A stretch of DNA of 64,000 bases from Colwellia sp. (GTDB taxonomy: Bacteria > Pseudomonadota > Gammaproteobacteria > Enterobacterales > Alteromonadaceae): positions 224,254 to 288,253 of the forward strand of contig JABSOZ010000006.1 in assembly GCA_013215295.1 (NCBI GenBank), read 5' to 3'. Position 1 is the first letter of the stretch. Each line of letters starts with the position of its first letter. Shown here in pieces: positions 24,409 through 32,414 of this stretch. The notes beneath the pieces are model-generated. The model worked only from the letters and a program-made list of their open reading frames with translations, was not told the DNA's origin and did not search any database. Made by a program: the position numbers and the translations under genes.

Positions 24409-24413
24409 CGTTT

Positions 24414-24457
24414 ATAAAACCTCAAGAAAGCAAAGAATTCTTTTCTTGAGGTTTTAT
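24414..24457 (+). terminator. Strong terminator closing the EPS locus
   Basis: A perfect 16-base stem, ATAAAACCTCAAGAAA at 24414-24429 with its complement at 24442-24457, starts six bases after the stop codon. TTTTAT ends the right arm. Confidence 0.85.
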
Positions 24458-24634
24458 AATCTTGTGATGAAATTTAAGGGTAAAGTCTCTCGTCGTTATT
24501 TCTGAGACCTTTGCATACATTTTCAAATTTAATACCACCTCGTTGTATAACAATTGCGATCAGTAATTGATATTGTTAATTTAATAGTCGACAATCCCCT
24601 ATCAATTAACACTATTTTTAGACGTTGAATATTC

Positions 24635-25543
24635 ATGGCCAGAAGCTTACCTCCTTTACATTTGCTACAGCTCTTCGAAGCTGCTGGGCGTCATTCAAGT
24701 TTCAAAAAAGCTGCTGAAGAACTATTTCTGACACCGTCAGCCATTAGTCATCAAATAAAATCGCTAGAAAAAAACCTCGATATAGTCTTGTTCAAGCGCG
24801 TAACTCGTGGGGTGAAACTGACACCTGCAGGTGAGAAATATATTTCAACCGTACAAGAAATATTTCATTTACTGGACCATGGTACATCAGCGCTTAAAAG
24901 AGAATTTTCGACACAAGCCCAGTCAACATTACTTAGAATATCAACATTCCCTACTATCGCTAGCAATATTATTATTCCCAATTTAGAATTATTTCAGCAA
25001 AAATTTCCATCTGTAGAACTCAGAATAGAAACATCGATGGAGTTAATTGACCTGCGCTACGATGATTTCGACTTAGCGTTGAGGCTTGGTGATGGCAACT
25101 ACCCTGGGGTGATATCTGAGAAATTATTTGACTTACAAGTCACTCCTTTGTGTTCGCCAGAATTTGCTGATAAACACAACCTAATGAATGTTGATCAAAC
25201 TCTTTCGGTGCCATTAATTCAACACGCAAATATGAAAAATAGCTGGTTACATTGGTGCGATGCAGTGGGCATTGATTATGTTGAGTCAAAGTCGAGCCTA
25301 AGTCTTGGCTCTTATGATGCTGTAATACAGGCCGCCCAGCAAGGGTTAGGTTTGGCATTGGGCGCTATTCCCCTAGAAAACATGGCGTTAAAAAATGGAT
25401 TACTGGTTCAGCCATTCAAAGAAAAATTTCACTTTATACCTAAATGTTATGCCGTTTATCATCCAAGAGATAAAGAGCGCAATGACATTTCTTCATTTAT
25501 TGACTGGTTTAAACAATTAGTCGAGACAAGTATAAGTGAATAA
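24635..25543 (+). CDS. LysR-family transcriptional regulator (GcvA-like)
   Basis: The 302-residue protein has an N-terminal winged helix-turn-helix (LPPLHLLQLFEAAGRHSSFKKAAEELFLTPSAISHQIKSLE) and a LysR substrate-binding domain (about 95-295; FDLALRLGDG, AVIQAAQQGLGLALGAIPL). The first 60 residues resemble GcvA and AmpR-type regulators. No divergent target gene is adjacent, so the regulon is unknown. Confidence 0.9.
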   Translation: MARSLPPLHLLQLFEAAGRHSSFKKAAEELFLTPSAISHQIKSLEKNLDIVLFKRVTRGVKLTPAGEKYISTVQEIFHLLDHGTSALKREFSTQAQSTLLRISTFPTIASNIIIPNLELFQQKFPSVELRIETSMELIDLRYDDFDLALRLGDGNYPGVISEKLFDLQVTPLCSPEFADKHNLMNVDQTLSVPLIQHANMKNSWLHWCDAVGIDYVESKSSLSLGSYDAVIQAAQQGLGLALGAIPLENMALKNGLLVQPFKEKFHFIPKCYAVYHPRDKERNDISSFIDWFKQLVETSISE

Positions 25544-25629
25544 TATTCACCCATGACGTCAATATTATACGTTTGCCGGAGGCAATAGGTCGCAATATAG
25601 TAGTAATTCAAACCACTAAGGGGATTACT

Positions 25630-25887
25630 ATGAATCTTTACATCATTGTTTATAACTTCATTCGTATATTAAGTATTCTCTCAATTTTTATTATATTAAG
25701 TCTTGGCTTTATTCTGCCTATCTCACTTATTCACGGATTAGTGATCAATCCAATAATATTAGTTTCATTAATGGTTTGTTTTGCTATATCACATAAAAAA
25801 CTTCAATCAATTAAACAGTCAGCTGACATTGTACGTTTGCCTGACAACTCAAAATTTAGACTATCTAATGAGCGTAACGTTGCTTGA
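25630..25887 (+). CDS. Small membrane protein, unknown
   Basis: An 85-residue protein with two hydrophobic helices (about 10-35 and 37-52) and a basic tail (HKKLQSIKQSADIVRLPD). The ATG at 25630 follows AAGGGG at a good distance. A longer in-frame TTG start at 25573 is less likely. Family not recognised. Confidence 0.6.
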   Translation: MNLYIIVYNFIRILSILSIFIILSLGFILPISLIHGLVINPIILVSLMVCFAISHKKLQSIKQSADIVRLPDNSKFRLSNERNVA

Positions 25888-25952
25888 AATTGAATCCCAA
25901 GTGAAGGTTAGCTTTTATTATTTTGGGACTACCAACTATTAAGGAATATATT

Positions 25953-26279
25953 ATGAAACTATTTAATTTAACATCATCTCTTCTAATTTTATTATTGTCT
26001 TTCAATGCTCATAGCAGTAATTACAAACTTATACCGACAGATAGTAGTTCTGAAGCAAAAATATGTATGCTAACCGCAGATAATAATCTCGTTGGATTAA
26101 AAAAGGCTTTAAAATTGTATGCTTGGGGAAACATGACTGTTACTGAGCGGTTTGCTGTTAATGATATTACATGTAACGAAATGGGATTAGCCCACTTTGC
26201 TCAACAATATGATGCTTCAAAAACTTTTGTATATTTAAATAGGCTAACAATAAGAAGCAATAAAATGTCTTCTAATTAA
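25953..26279 (+). CDS. Secreted protein, DUF3718-like
   Basis: This 108-residue protein has a signal peptide (MKLFNLTSSLLILLLSFNAHS) and a small domain with two Cys (AKICMLTADNN and ITCNEMGLAHFAQQY), which resembles the DUF3718 secreted proteins common in Alteromonadales. AAGGAA precedes the ATG at 25953. An in-frame upstream start at 25923 would bury the signal peptide. Function unknown. Confidence 0.65.
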   Translation: MKLFNLTSSLLILLLSFNAHSSNYKLIPTDSSSEAKICMLTADNNLVGLKKALKLYAWGNMTVTERFAVNDITCNEMGLAHFAQQYDASKTFVYLNRLTIRSNKMSSN

Positions 26280-26419
26280 CTTGGTCAAAGCTGTTTGAAT
26301 CGAAAAATAAAATAACGAAATGCTTACAATAAATTCAAACAGACCAAATGAAGTTGTCTAATTCATTCTGATAATTTTTTAGACAATTTCATTTTCATTT
26401 CAGATAACTCAAAGTCAAT
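26280..26419. repeat. Inverted repeats between converging genes
   Basis: Two inverted repeats are visible. TTGGTC/TGTTTGAAT at 26281-26300 pairs with ATTCAAACA/GACCAA at 26333-26347. A second hairpin (26347-26390) has arms reading TTGTCTAA and TTAGACAA. The second probably terminates converging transcription. The plus strand near 26322 reads GCTTACAATAAATTCAAAC, close to the start of the attC-like site at 26653, so part may be an attC relic. Confidence 0.4.
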
Positions 26420-26551
26420 TCATAAGTGATCCATTATTCCATCATAATCGTCTTCTATTTTGCATGCTAATACATTAAAAAACGTACACAAATCAGCAGC
26501 GATAACCAATGTTGAGGTATCACAATCGCTTGTTAAAAGTTGTACTTTCAT
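26420..26551 (-). CDS. Possible 43-residue cassette ORF
   Basis: ATG at 26551 opens a 43-codon frame (MKVQLLTSDCDTSTLVIAAD...IEDDYDGIMDHL). It begins 8 bases after the attC-like site ending at 26559, as cassette genes usually do, and is in the same orientation. The product is unrecognised, and coding status is supported only by position. Confidence 0.35.
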   Translation of the reverse strand: MKVQLLTSDCDTSTLVIAADLCTFFNVLACKIEDDYDGIMDHL

Positions 26552-26558
26552 CGAGGCA

Positions 26559-26653
26559 CTCTAACTCCCTGCTCAGCAAAAGGGGGGACTAAAGTTGTCA
26601 AAAAAGTGAAATTCGTCAACTGTTAAAATTCCCGCTTGAATTTATTGTTAGCT
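26559..26653 (-). repeat. attC-like site, best preserved
   Basis: On the minus strand it opens with GCTAACAATAAATTCAAGC, in which the TAA is the cupin stop codon, and closes with GGGAGTTAGAG. The ends GCTAAC and GTTAG are complementary. Inner arms AACAGTTGACG and TTTGACAACTTT also pair. This is the classic attC arrangement with R'' RYYYAAC and R' GTTRR. Confidence 0.7.
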
Positions 26654-27001
26654 ACTTTTAATTTCAGTCTCAACAATCACTACTTCTGTATTTCCGATAT
26701 TTTTAACATTGTGAGTTGTGGTAGGCAAAAATAGTGTTTCACCATCACTCACATTTATAACTTTTGGTTTTTGCTTCTTGTCTTCAGGGATTAATTCTAA
26801 TGTCCCACCTTTTACAAAATATACAACTCTGTTCGGGTGTATATGCGTATGCATCCCCGACTCTGTTCCAACAGGATAAGTCAAACGGACAACTTCAACA
26901 TCTGAGTTGTCGAGCAATACTTCTCTTTTACCACGCTTTTCATTAGCTAGAATAGTAGTTGCAAAAAACAGTAAAACTATAGGTATGAATATATTTTTCA
27001 T
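26648..27001 (-). CDS. Secreted cupin-domain protein
   Basis: This 117-residue protein has a signal peptide (MKNIFIPIVLLFFATTILA) and a small cupin barrel: GTESGMHTHIHPNRVVYFVKGG (first motif with HTHIHP metal-site histidines) and PTTTHNVKNIG (second motif). The substrate is unknown. Its stop codon lies within the attC-like site. It shares a unit with the gene at 27057-27281, since the 55 bases between them show no attC. Confidence 0.75.
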   Translation of the reverse strand: MKNIFIPIVLLFFATTILANEKRGKREVLLDNSDVEVVRLTYPVGTESGMHTHIHPNRVVYFVKGGTLELIPEDKKQKPKVINVSDGETLFLPTTTHNVKNIGNTEVVIVETEIKSS

Positions 27002-27056
27002 ATAACCTCTTAAGTGATAAATTTTTAAATATTAAACAGTAACTGAAATATGAAAA

Positions 27057-27281
27057 TCACACAGATGTTTCAATATTTGAGTCATCTACAACGTCATTTT
27101 TTAACGTTAAGACAATTAAATAAGCGAGGTTAAGAGGCGGAATAATACATAACACAACTCCAATTAATACAGCGATTTTAGGTGAAGTCGTCTTACGTTT
27201 ACCTAAGTAATAACTTAAGGCACCAACAATGAACATAGAATAAAAAACCAGTTCACCAATAAATGTAATATTGAGATTCAT
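27057..27281 (-). CDS. Small membrane protein in cassette array
   Basis: A 74-residue protein with two hydrophobic helices (about 6-27 and 36-62) around a basic loop YYLGKRKTTSPK. Not recognised. The ATG follows the attC-like spacer at 27301-27393 by a short gap, as for a cassette gene. Confidence 0.55.
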   Translation of the reverse strand: MNLNITFIGELVFYSMFIVGALSYYLGKRKTTSPKIAVLIGVVLCIIPPLNLAYLIVLTLKNDVVDDSNIETSV

Positions 27282-27300
27282 GTAACAGACCCTTTTATAT

Positions 27301-27393
27301 ATATCACCACATTATGTGGCTAAAAATAGTTTCTTAAAATAGCAATGAAGAAGTAAATAACCAACTGTTATTTTCCCTGTTTTCATGGCTTGC
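27301..27393 (-). repeat. attC-like spacer, degenerate
   Basis: In gene direction it contains AACAGTTGGTTATTTACTTCTTC then CTATTTTTAGCCACATAATGTGG, matching the inner blocks of the other sites, but the terminal GGGCGTTAG core is replaced by GTGGTGATATA. Confidence 0.45.
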
Positions 27394-27403
27394 ATGCAAA
27401 ATT

Positions 27404-27694
27404 TTACTTCTTAGCTAGCACACTTTTACGCTCCACCGTGTAATTCCACCAAACCTTTGGTTCATCACCATTGATAAAACATGTAACTGAAATAAACACA
27501 TCAATGACGCACGGGTCATGCCTGACTCCAGTTATAATGCAAAGCCTCTCGTACATTTCATACGGGTCCTGCCCTTTGAGATCGTCGGGCTTAGCTATAC
27601 CAAGCAACTCAAGGTCAGCGGCACTTGCCTTACCTATATTTGGAAGATCTGTCAGCTTGCTAATATTTCCACGAACAACTTTACTCGGATTCAT
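27404..27694 (-). CDS. Cdd1-like helix-hairpin-helix protein
   Basis: A 96-residue protein with a helix-hairpin-helix segment (LTDLPNIGKASAADLELLGI), YEMYERLCIITGVRHDPCVIDVF and a WWNYT tail, the pattern of the small 'pathogenicity locus' Cdd1 family, often annotated as mitomycin-resistance-like. The biochemical function is not established. Preceded by the attC-like site at 27701. Confidence 0.7.
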   Translation of the reverse strand: MNPSKVVRGNISKLTDLPNIGKASAADLELLGIAKPDDLKGQDPYEMYERLCIITGVRHDPCVIDVFISVTCFINGDEPKVWWNYTVERKSVLAKK

Positions 27695-27700
27695 GATTAT

Positions 27701-27790
27701 CCTAATACCTCATTAAGAGGAAAATAATTGTTTATTAAAGTATGTAGATGAGCGGAACCTAACCAACTATTTTTTGTTCCGTGTAAAGTT
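27701..27790 (-). repeat. attC-like site
   Basis: In gene direction: GGAACAAAAAATAGTTGG, then AACAATTATTTTCCTCTTAATGAGG and a terminal GTATTAGG in place of CGTTAGG. Inner arms align with the site at 29462-29561. Confidence 0.5.
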
Positions 27791-27794
27791 TTAG

Positions 27795-28229
27795 TCAGGT
27801 AACTTTTTTCTGCATTAAATAAAACTCGTTTTCTTGCTTAGAGATTAAAAAATAATTTTTTTCGTAAAAGGACAATGCCTTTTGATTCGTTTTAAAAACA
27901 CGTAATGTTAATATTTTATTTGAGATAAAACGGTTGATTAAAGCTAACGCCTTACTTCCAATTCCTTTTGAACGATACTCTTTATCGATAATAAACATCA
28001 TGATATATGCTTCATCTTTTTCTTCGATAATTTGAAAGTAGCCAATTTTCTGTCCCGCATTATGAATTACGTAATTTTCACATGAGTTCCAGCGCTCTTC
28101 AGAATCATTAATTTGCCATTTCTGATCCCACCCCCAAAGTATTTCAATATGACCTTTCATTGCATCGCAATATAGCTTAAAAAAGTATTGCTTTTCACAC
28201 TCTTTTGCCATTTTAGTACTGAGATTCAT
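27795..28229 (-). CDS. GNAT-family N-acetyltransferase (cassette gene)
   Basis: This 144-residue protein has the GNAT acetyl-CoA loop DKEYRSKGIGSKALALINRF, a beta-bulge region with AYIMMFII and the C-terminal ALSFYEKNYF typical of RimI-like acetyltransferases. The acceptor is unknown; GNAT proteins are among the commonest integron cassette products. Confidence 0.85.
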   Translation of the reverse strand: MNLSTKMAKECEKQYFFKLYCDAMKGHIEILWGWDQKWQINDSEERWNSCENYVIHNAGQKIGYFQIIEEKDEAYIMMFIIDKEYRSKGIGSKALALINRFISNKILTLRVFKTNQKALSFYEKNYFLISKQENEFYLMQKKVT

Positions 28230-28246
28230 AATTGATCTCCCTTGTT

Positions 28247-28341
28247 GCCTTACGCCCTATTAAGAGACAAACAATAATTTTTAGACATTTACATCACCCC
28301 CGCTTAAAACCAATGATAAGTCCTTATCATCATGGTTATAC
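28247..28341 (-). repeat. attC-like site
   Basis: In gene direction it runs from GTATAAC through TGTCTAAAAATTATTG and TGTCTCTTAATAGGGCG to terminal GTAAGGC, close to the GTTAGGC core. The GNAT ATG follows 18 bases later. Confidence 0.55.
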
Positions 28342-28401
28342 GCACGGCAAAGTTCATGATTAATTCGTTGTCCTTATTTGATTTGATAAGACGAATCCCA
28401 C

Positions 28402-28976
28402 TTATTTAGGCTTTTCTTCGTGAGAAAGCATGTTCATGTATTTTGTAAAGCGCCTTAGTCTGGTTTCGGGTTTCTTCGCACTAATCAACCCATTTGCAAT
28501 AACATAACGAGTCGATTTATTCAGAGTTTCAAAAAACGCTTTAACATTTGGCTTGTTCTCCAGTGCAGTTAGGAAATCTTGCGGTACTTCCATTTCACTT
28601 ACAACATAAGCGTTATCCCAACGCCCGTCCGCTTTTGCAGCACGAATATGCACAAAGCCTGACTCCGTCATCCTGTTTTCACTTATTAAACGCTCTGCAT
28701 GTTCGGTGTTCCTCTTAGACCAGTTACTTCGCGCTTTTCTGGGTGTAATACGTGCAGGTAGGCCTGGTCATCGATTGACTTCTTAATACCGTCAATCCAC
28801 CCCCAACATAGAGATTCGATCACGACATCATTCCAAGTCACACTCTGAATCCCAGTGTTTTTCTTGTACACCTTTACCCAAAGTTCACTTTCACAGGCGT
28901 GATTTTCTTCGAGCCATTGGCCGAGATGTTCAGGTGTTGCAAATGTTACTATTCTCAATGAATTAGGTTCAGGCAT
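28402..28976 (-). pseudogene. YdeI/OmpD-associated family gene broken by a one-base deletion
   Basis: Two minus-strand frames together make one protein. The first (from ATG 28976) gives LGQWLEENHACESELWVKVYKK and CWGWIDGIKKSIDDQAYL. The second gives RITPRKARSNWSKRN, then AAKADGRWDNAYVV, VPQDFLTAL and AKKPETRLRRF. The switch occurs near 28754, where one base is missing between the codons for Leu and Arg. In frame one, translation stops early at 28686. Repaired, the protein would be about 190 residues, the usual length of this family. It is either a real frameshift or a sequencing error. Confidence 0.8.
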
Positions 28977-28994
28977 CTAATGACATTCTCTTGT

Positions 28995-29094
28995 GCAGCA
29001 CGCCCCATTGGGAGGCAAATAATTCTTGGCTAAAATGGGCAACGATGAAGAAAATTCCCAGTTGTTTTTTGTTTTGCTTAATTGCCTTGTAACA
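28995..29094 (-). repeat. attC-like site
   Basis: In gene direction it opens TGTTACAAGGCAATTAAGC, has inner arms AACTGGGAATTTTC and GCCCATTTTAGCCAAG, and ends CCCAATGGGGCGTGCTGC, a changed version of the GGGCGTTAGGC core. Confidence 0.55.
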
Positions 29095-29104
29095 AGGATA
29101 ACCA

Positions 29105-29416
29105 CTAAAGCTTAATTTCACTAATTTGAATTTGAGGCTGAGTATTTGTGTAGTTGGGAATATCTGCCATGATTTTTTCTGCGTGTGGACCAAATCCATT
29201 TTGAAAACTATCCAACGAGTCAAATAACAAATGTCCCATTGCTATATAAGGCGCAGCCTCGCCAGGTGTTCCACCAGCTATACCATAATCGACGTTGCCA
29301 CCTTTTACAAAGTCACCAAGAAGTTCTTTAACCATTGGCATATGAGTATTGCAATAATATTCAATGTCGAAATTTGCATCTGAAGAGTTAGGGTACATTA
29401 CACTTACTTTAATCAT
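29105..29416 (-). CDS. EthD-family protein (cassette gene)
   Basis: This 103-residue ferredoxin-like fold protein matches the EthD family: MIKVSVMYPNSSDANFDIEYYCNTHMPMV at the start (the HMPMV motif) and MGHLLFDSLDSFQNGF, ending with PQIQISEI. EthD-like proteins are found beside various oxidoreductases, but most have no known substrate. It is flanked by attC-like sites on both sides. Confidence 0.8.
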   Translation of the reverse strand: MIKVSVMYPNSSDANFDIEYYCNTHMPMVKELLGDFVKGGNVDYGIAGGTPGEAAPYIAMGHLLFDSLDSFQNGFGPHAEKIMADIPNYTNTQPQIQISEIKL

Positions 29417-29461
29417 TATTTATCACCTTAAAGTTAAAATTACACAAATATAGTTAAATCT

Positions 29462-29561
29462 TGCTAACGCCCCATGAAGAGACAAAGATAATTGACTAAA
29501 AATAGACGAAGAAGCAGCAAATAGCCAACGGTTCTTAGTTCTACTTGAATGGCTATTATTA
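29462..29561 (-). repeat. attC-like site
   Basis: In gene direction it starts at the previous stop codon (TAATAGCC), has CCGTTGGCTATTTGCTGC and ATTTTTAGTCAATTATC as partly complementary inner arms, and ends TTCATGGGGCGTTAGCA, with a near-consensus R' core. Confidence 0.6.
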
Positions 29562-30050
29562 CTCAAAGCACTGAGCTTTACCTATAGCTACAAAACTACT
29601 AGGTTTTAACATTAAAATGCCTAAATTAGGCTCACCGATTAAATACACAGGATTGCTAGTTTCAAACTCTGTTAGGTTGTTGAACCTTGATTTTTGAAAG
29701 GTTATATTTTTGAAAGTACTCTTTGCTTTTTTTACTAAAGATGCTTTATCACATGCCATTTTTGATGTATCAACATGGATATCTATAACTTTAAATTCAT
29801 GATCTAAGACTAAAAGTATAGGGAAGCTTTCTTCTGTATATGTTGCCGTGTGTGTTCCGCAGTGCTCACCTACCTTAGAAGGTGAGTCAAATTTAAAGAA
29901 GGTATTAGATTTAACTGTCATCCCTAAGGATATTGTTGAAAAGCCAATTTGATCATTATTATGGTGCATCAAATCTATAATAGGACAACTATTTTTAGAA
30001 TAAGATAAATTAGAAAATATTAACACTAATAAGAATAAAAAACTTTTCAT
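29559..30050 (-). CDS. Secreted hypothetical protein (cassette gene)
   Basis: A 163-residue protein with signal peptide MKSFLFLLVLIFSNLSYS and four or more Cys, including DKASL and AQCFE at the end; GEPNLGILMLKPSSF sits near the C terminus. No family recognised. GAGGAG precedes the ATG at 30050; an upstream in-frame start at 30095 would mask the signal peptide and run into the attC-like site. Confidence 0.6.
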   Translation of the reverse strand: MKSFLFLLVLIFSNLSYSKNSCPIIDLMHHNNDQIGFSTISLGMTVKSNTFFKFDSPSKVGEHCGTHTATYTEESFPILLVLDHEFKVIDIHVDTSKMACDKASLVKKAKSTFKNITFQKSRFNNLTEFETSNPVYLIGEPNLGILMLKPSSFVAIGKAQCFE

Positions 30051-30071
30051 ATACTCCTCAACAATTGAATA

Positions 30072-30170
30072 GCCTAACGCCCAATTAATCGGCAAAAATT
30101 AGTTGGCTAAAATGTTGAACTAAGTAAAAATAGCTCGCTGTAACTTGCCCATTTTGAAGAATTTTAACTG
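30072..30170 (-). repeat. attC-like site
   Basis: In gene direction it includes CAAAATGGGCAAGTTAC, CATTTTAGCCAACTAATTTTT and the perfect terminal GGGCGTTAGGC (R' GTTAGGC at 30072-30078). The next ribosome site and ATG follow within 20 bases. Confidence 0.65.
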
Positions 30171-30180
30171 AACATTTATA

Positions 30181-30453
30181 TTACTTTTCTTTACTTTCTT
30201 TATGTTCTTTATCTGCTTTATGTTCTTTGGCAGCTATATAAGATTGTCGTGCTTGTGTATCACAATGTTTAGCACTATTCTTACGTTCTTTGGCACCAAC
30301 AGATGCCGAAAAATAGTTTTTTTGACACCAGTCTACACTTCGTTTTTGAGGATGTTTTTCCATATTCACATCATTTGAAACTTGCTCAGTTGAGCTTGAA
30401 CAGCCAAAGATACTAAGGCTTACAGATAATAAAACAATTGTTGATTTATTCAC
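30181..30453 (-). CDS. Small lipoprotein, unknown
   Basis: A 90-residue protein with a lipoprotein signal (MNKSTIVLLSVSLSIFGCSS), two further Cys and a highly charged Lys/Glu/His tail (EHKADKEHKESKEK). Not recognised. It is the most upstream gene of the array; no attC-like repeat precedes it. Confidence 0.55.
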   Translation of the reverse strand: MNKSTIVLLSVSLSIFGCSSSTEQVSNDVNMEKHPQKRSVDWCQKNYFSASVGAKERKNSAKHCDTQARQSYIAAKEHKADKEHKESKEK

Positions 30454-30803
30454 GTTACTCTCCTTGTGTATTTAACAGATTATTAGACGAAAAACTCTTC
30501 GATTAATTTTCCATATAATTTAATCATAATTAGACTAGCTTTATACTCTTAGTAAATCAAGTACTTAAACCACCTCAGAATATACATGAATATAGCTAAT
30601 ATGAAAACTTCTAGCGCACAAAATTAGCCCCGTCCTTAAGAGTATTTCCATTAATATTATTAGACGTAAATTTAGATCAAAAAAACCGCGACTCGTAAAA
30701 TTGCGGTTTATTTCACCCTTACGGGGTATATCTTAGTATTAATTATCTTTAAGGCATATTTTATTAGTAGTTAAAGCTCGATGGGCTATGCCAATCTGCA
30801 GGC
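30454..30803. other. Spacer upstream of the cassette array
   Basis: 350 bases with no convincing gene. It contains the terminator at 30683-30709 and must contain the promoter that reads into the lipoprotein gene, if one exists. I looked for an attI-like or attC-like core and found none. Confidence 0.45.
30683..30709 (-). terminator. Terminator after the SEC-C protein gene
   Basis: AAACCGC (30683-30689) and GCGGTTT (30703-30709) form a stem; on the minus strand the hairpin is followed by six or more T. It lies 95 bases past the stop at 30804. Confidence 0.65.
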
Positions 30804-31763
30804 CTACTGTAAACAACACTTCTTATATTTCTTGCCACTGCCACACGGGCAAGGATCATTGCGACCAGCCGACGTTAATGAACTAACAGGCACACTATTT
30901 TCTAAAATCGTATTTTCGTTGTACAGGATATCAGCCAACAAGCCACCTTCACCCATTAACGAATCAAAGCCATCAAAGTCTTCGTTTACAAAACTATCGA
31001 GTTCTCCATCCTCTGGGTCGTCATCAATCCAGGTATTTAAGGTATCGACAAGATTAAAGTCTGTTTGAATAATGCCAGACTCAATCAGTTTAGGTGCATC
31101 AGCCCGGAGCCACGTTTTAATTTCATCTTGTGTAAAACGGTCTTCATCAAATAGATTTTTGTCACATAAGCCAATAAACTGACTTTGAAAATCATCAAGT
31201 TGATATTCAATACAATAATCCGCTAATGCACTCATTAAAAAACGATTGATTGAACTTGGTATGGCGAGAAAACCGGCTAACCAGCGAGTAATATGCTTAC
31301 CTAATTCAATATTATCAATGACAGCTACTTCGTATTGCGCAAATACAGCTTCCATAGCAGATGCCTTGCAATACATTGCTTGATGACCATCAACAATATA
31401 GTCTGACAATAATTGTGTGCAACCATCAGCAACATTATAAAATAAGGTGGGCGTTAATTCAGTAAGCGTATCGCCAAACACCTTTTCAAGAGGCGTTACA
31501 AACGTATCACTGCGCGAAAACATCTGTAAAACCTTTGGCAACGCAGGAGAATATTTTAATTCGGCGAGTAGAAACGTTCCAAAAAATAAAATGGCATTTT
31601 GCTCATCGGTTAACGATGTATCATCGGCGACGAATTGATCTATTAGTCGCTCTAAATCAGGATAAAATACCGACCAATCCAATTTAACGGCTTCGAGTGC
31701 TTCAACAGGTAGTTCGTTGCCATGTGCATTAGCTATTACCAATAAAGCATGTTCTAAGTTCAT
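30804..31763 (-). CDS. DUF1186-like protein with C-terminal SEC-C zinc motif
   Basis: The 319-residue protein has a mostly helical, acidic N-terminal region resembling DUF1186 (FFGTFLLAELKYSPALPKVLQMF) and ends in a complete SEC-C zinc motif, NDPCPCGSGKKYKKCC. SEC-C motifs bind zinc and often mediate contact with SecB or the ribosome. Exact role unknown. It has its own terminator at 30683-30709. Confidence 0.75.
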   Translation of the reverse strand: MNLEHALLVIANAHGNELPVEALEAVKLDWSVFYPDLERLIDQFVADDTSLTDEQNAILFFGTFLLAELKYSPALPKVLQMFSRSDTFVTPLEKVFGDTLTELTPTLFYNVADGCTQLLSDYIVDGHQAMYCKASAMEAVFAQYEVAVIDNIELGKHITRWLAGFLAIPSSINRFLMSALADYCIEYQLDDFQSQFIGLCDKNLFDEDRFTQDEIKTWLRADAPKLIESGIIQTDFNLVDTLNTWIDDDPEDGELDSFVNEDFDGFDSLMGEGGLLADILYNENTILENSVPVSSLTSAGRNDPCPCGSGKKYKKCCLQ

Positions 31764-31900
31764 GTGAATTCCACGTTATATAATCAATGATGAGTGCATA
31801 TGCCGAATATTATATAATAATACGAGTTATTACCGCTACTATTCAACACATCAAATTTCAAACGATAAAGACGCGACTCGTTAAAGTAGCAATTTCTTAG

Positions 31901-31944
31901 CATGTAGCGGGAAGTGTGGAACAAGTATCGGCAAGGTTTTATTA
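31901..31944. repeat. Dispersed repeat, copy 1
   Basis: About 44 bases here (GCGGGAAGTGTGGAACAAGT...GGTTTTATTA) align with 33959-34005 (GCGGGTAGAATGGGACGAGT...GGTTTTATTG) at roughly three of four positions. Both lie next to terminator-like or tRNA-Ser-derived sequence. Origin unknown. Confidence 0.4.
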
Positions 31945-31976
31945 AGCTGTAAAAAATAATCAGAAAATGTGTCCCC

Positions 31977-32020
31977 TTTTTTATCACTGATACGTTATAC
32001 ATATAGATACTGATAAAAAA
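31977..32020. promoter_or_regulatory. Inverted repeat upstream of the YCII gene
   Basis: TTTTTTATCA (31977-31986) and TGATAAAAAA (32011-32020) form a perfect 10-base inverted repeat ending 31 bases before the ATG at 32052. It could be an operator; no regulator is assigned. Confidence 0.35.
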
Positions 32021-32051
32021 GTTATTAGTACTAACAAAAATAGGAAATGTT

Positions 32052-32402
32052 ATGAATGATTATATGTTGATATACAAAGGTGGCGACCCCAAATGGATGG
32101 AGAATACTTCAAAAGTAGAAATGGCCGCGAGTATGGAACAATGGGGGGCATGGATGGGCATGTTAGAACAAAAGGAACAATTAGTCTCTGGTGGTTCTCC
32201 GTTAAGCTATACCGGTAATAGCATTAGCCAAGACGGCGTAGTCACAGATCTGTCTTCCATTGAATTAAAAGAATTGGTCAGTGGATATTCAATAATAAAA
32301 GCTACCGATATTGATGAAGCCACGGCCATTGCCAAAGAGTGCCCTATCTTTAACTACCCAGACATTACTGTAGAAGTTAGGGCTGTGATGTGTATGGATT
32401 GA
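32052..32402 (+). CDS. YCII/DGPF-domain protein
   Basis: This 116-residue protein matches the YCII-related (DGPF) family: MNDYMLIYKGGDPKWME, a middle AWMGMLEQKEQLVSGG and a C-terminal DEATAIAKECPIF.YPDITVEVR. These proteins are commonly encoded beside ECF sigma factors of the type found here on the opposite strand (32415-33674). Biochemical function is unproven. Confidence 0.85.
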   Translation: MNDYMLIYKGGDPKWMENTSKVEMAASMEQWGAWMGMLEQKEQLVSGGSPLSYTGNSISQDGVVTDLSSIELKELVSGYSIIKATDIDEATAIAKECPIFNYPDITVEVRAVMCMD

Positions 32403-32414
32403 TATCTAATCAAT

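Larger units (their letters stand above)
26420..30453 (-). mobile_element. Integron gene-cassette array lacking an integrase
   Basis: About eight short genes all lie on the minus strand, one or two per unit, separated by roughly 90-100-base imperfectly palindromic spacers that resemble one another. Several spacers end, in gene direction, with GGGCGTTAGGC or a close variant just before the next start codon. The right arms share blocks such as TTTTAGCCAA, AATTATTTTTG and CTCTTAATG. The genes (GNAT, EthD, YdeI-like, Cdd1-like, cupin, secreted unknowns) are typical cassette cargo. No IntI or attI is seen in the window, so it fits a cluster of attC sites lacking integrase, or the distal end of a longer array. 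Confidence 0.7.

Noticed and set aside
28969..29223. 84-codon frame on the minus strand
   Set aside because: It overlaps the EthD-like gene in another frame and reads through an attC-like site.
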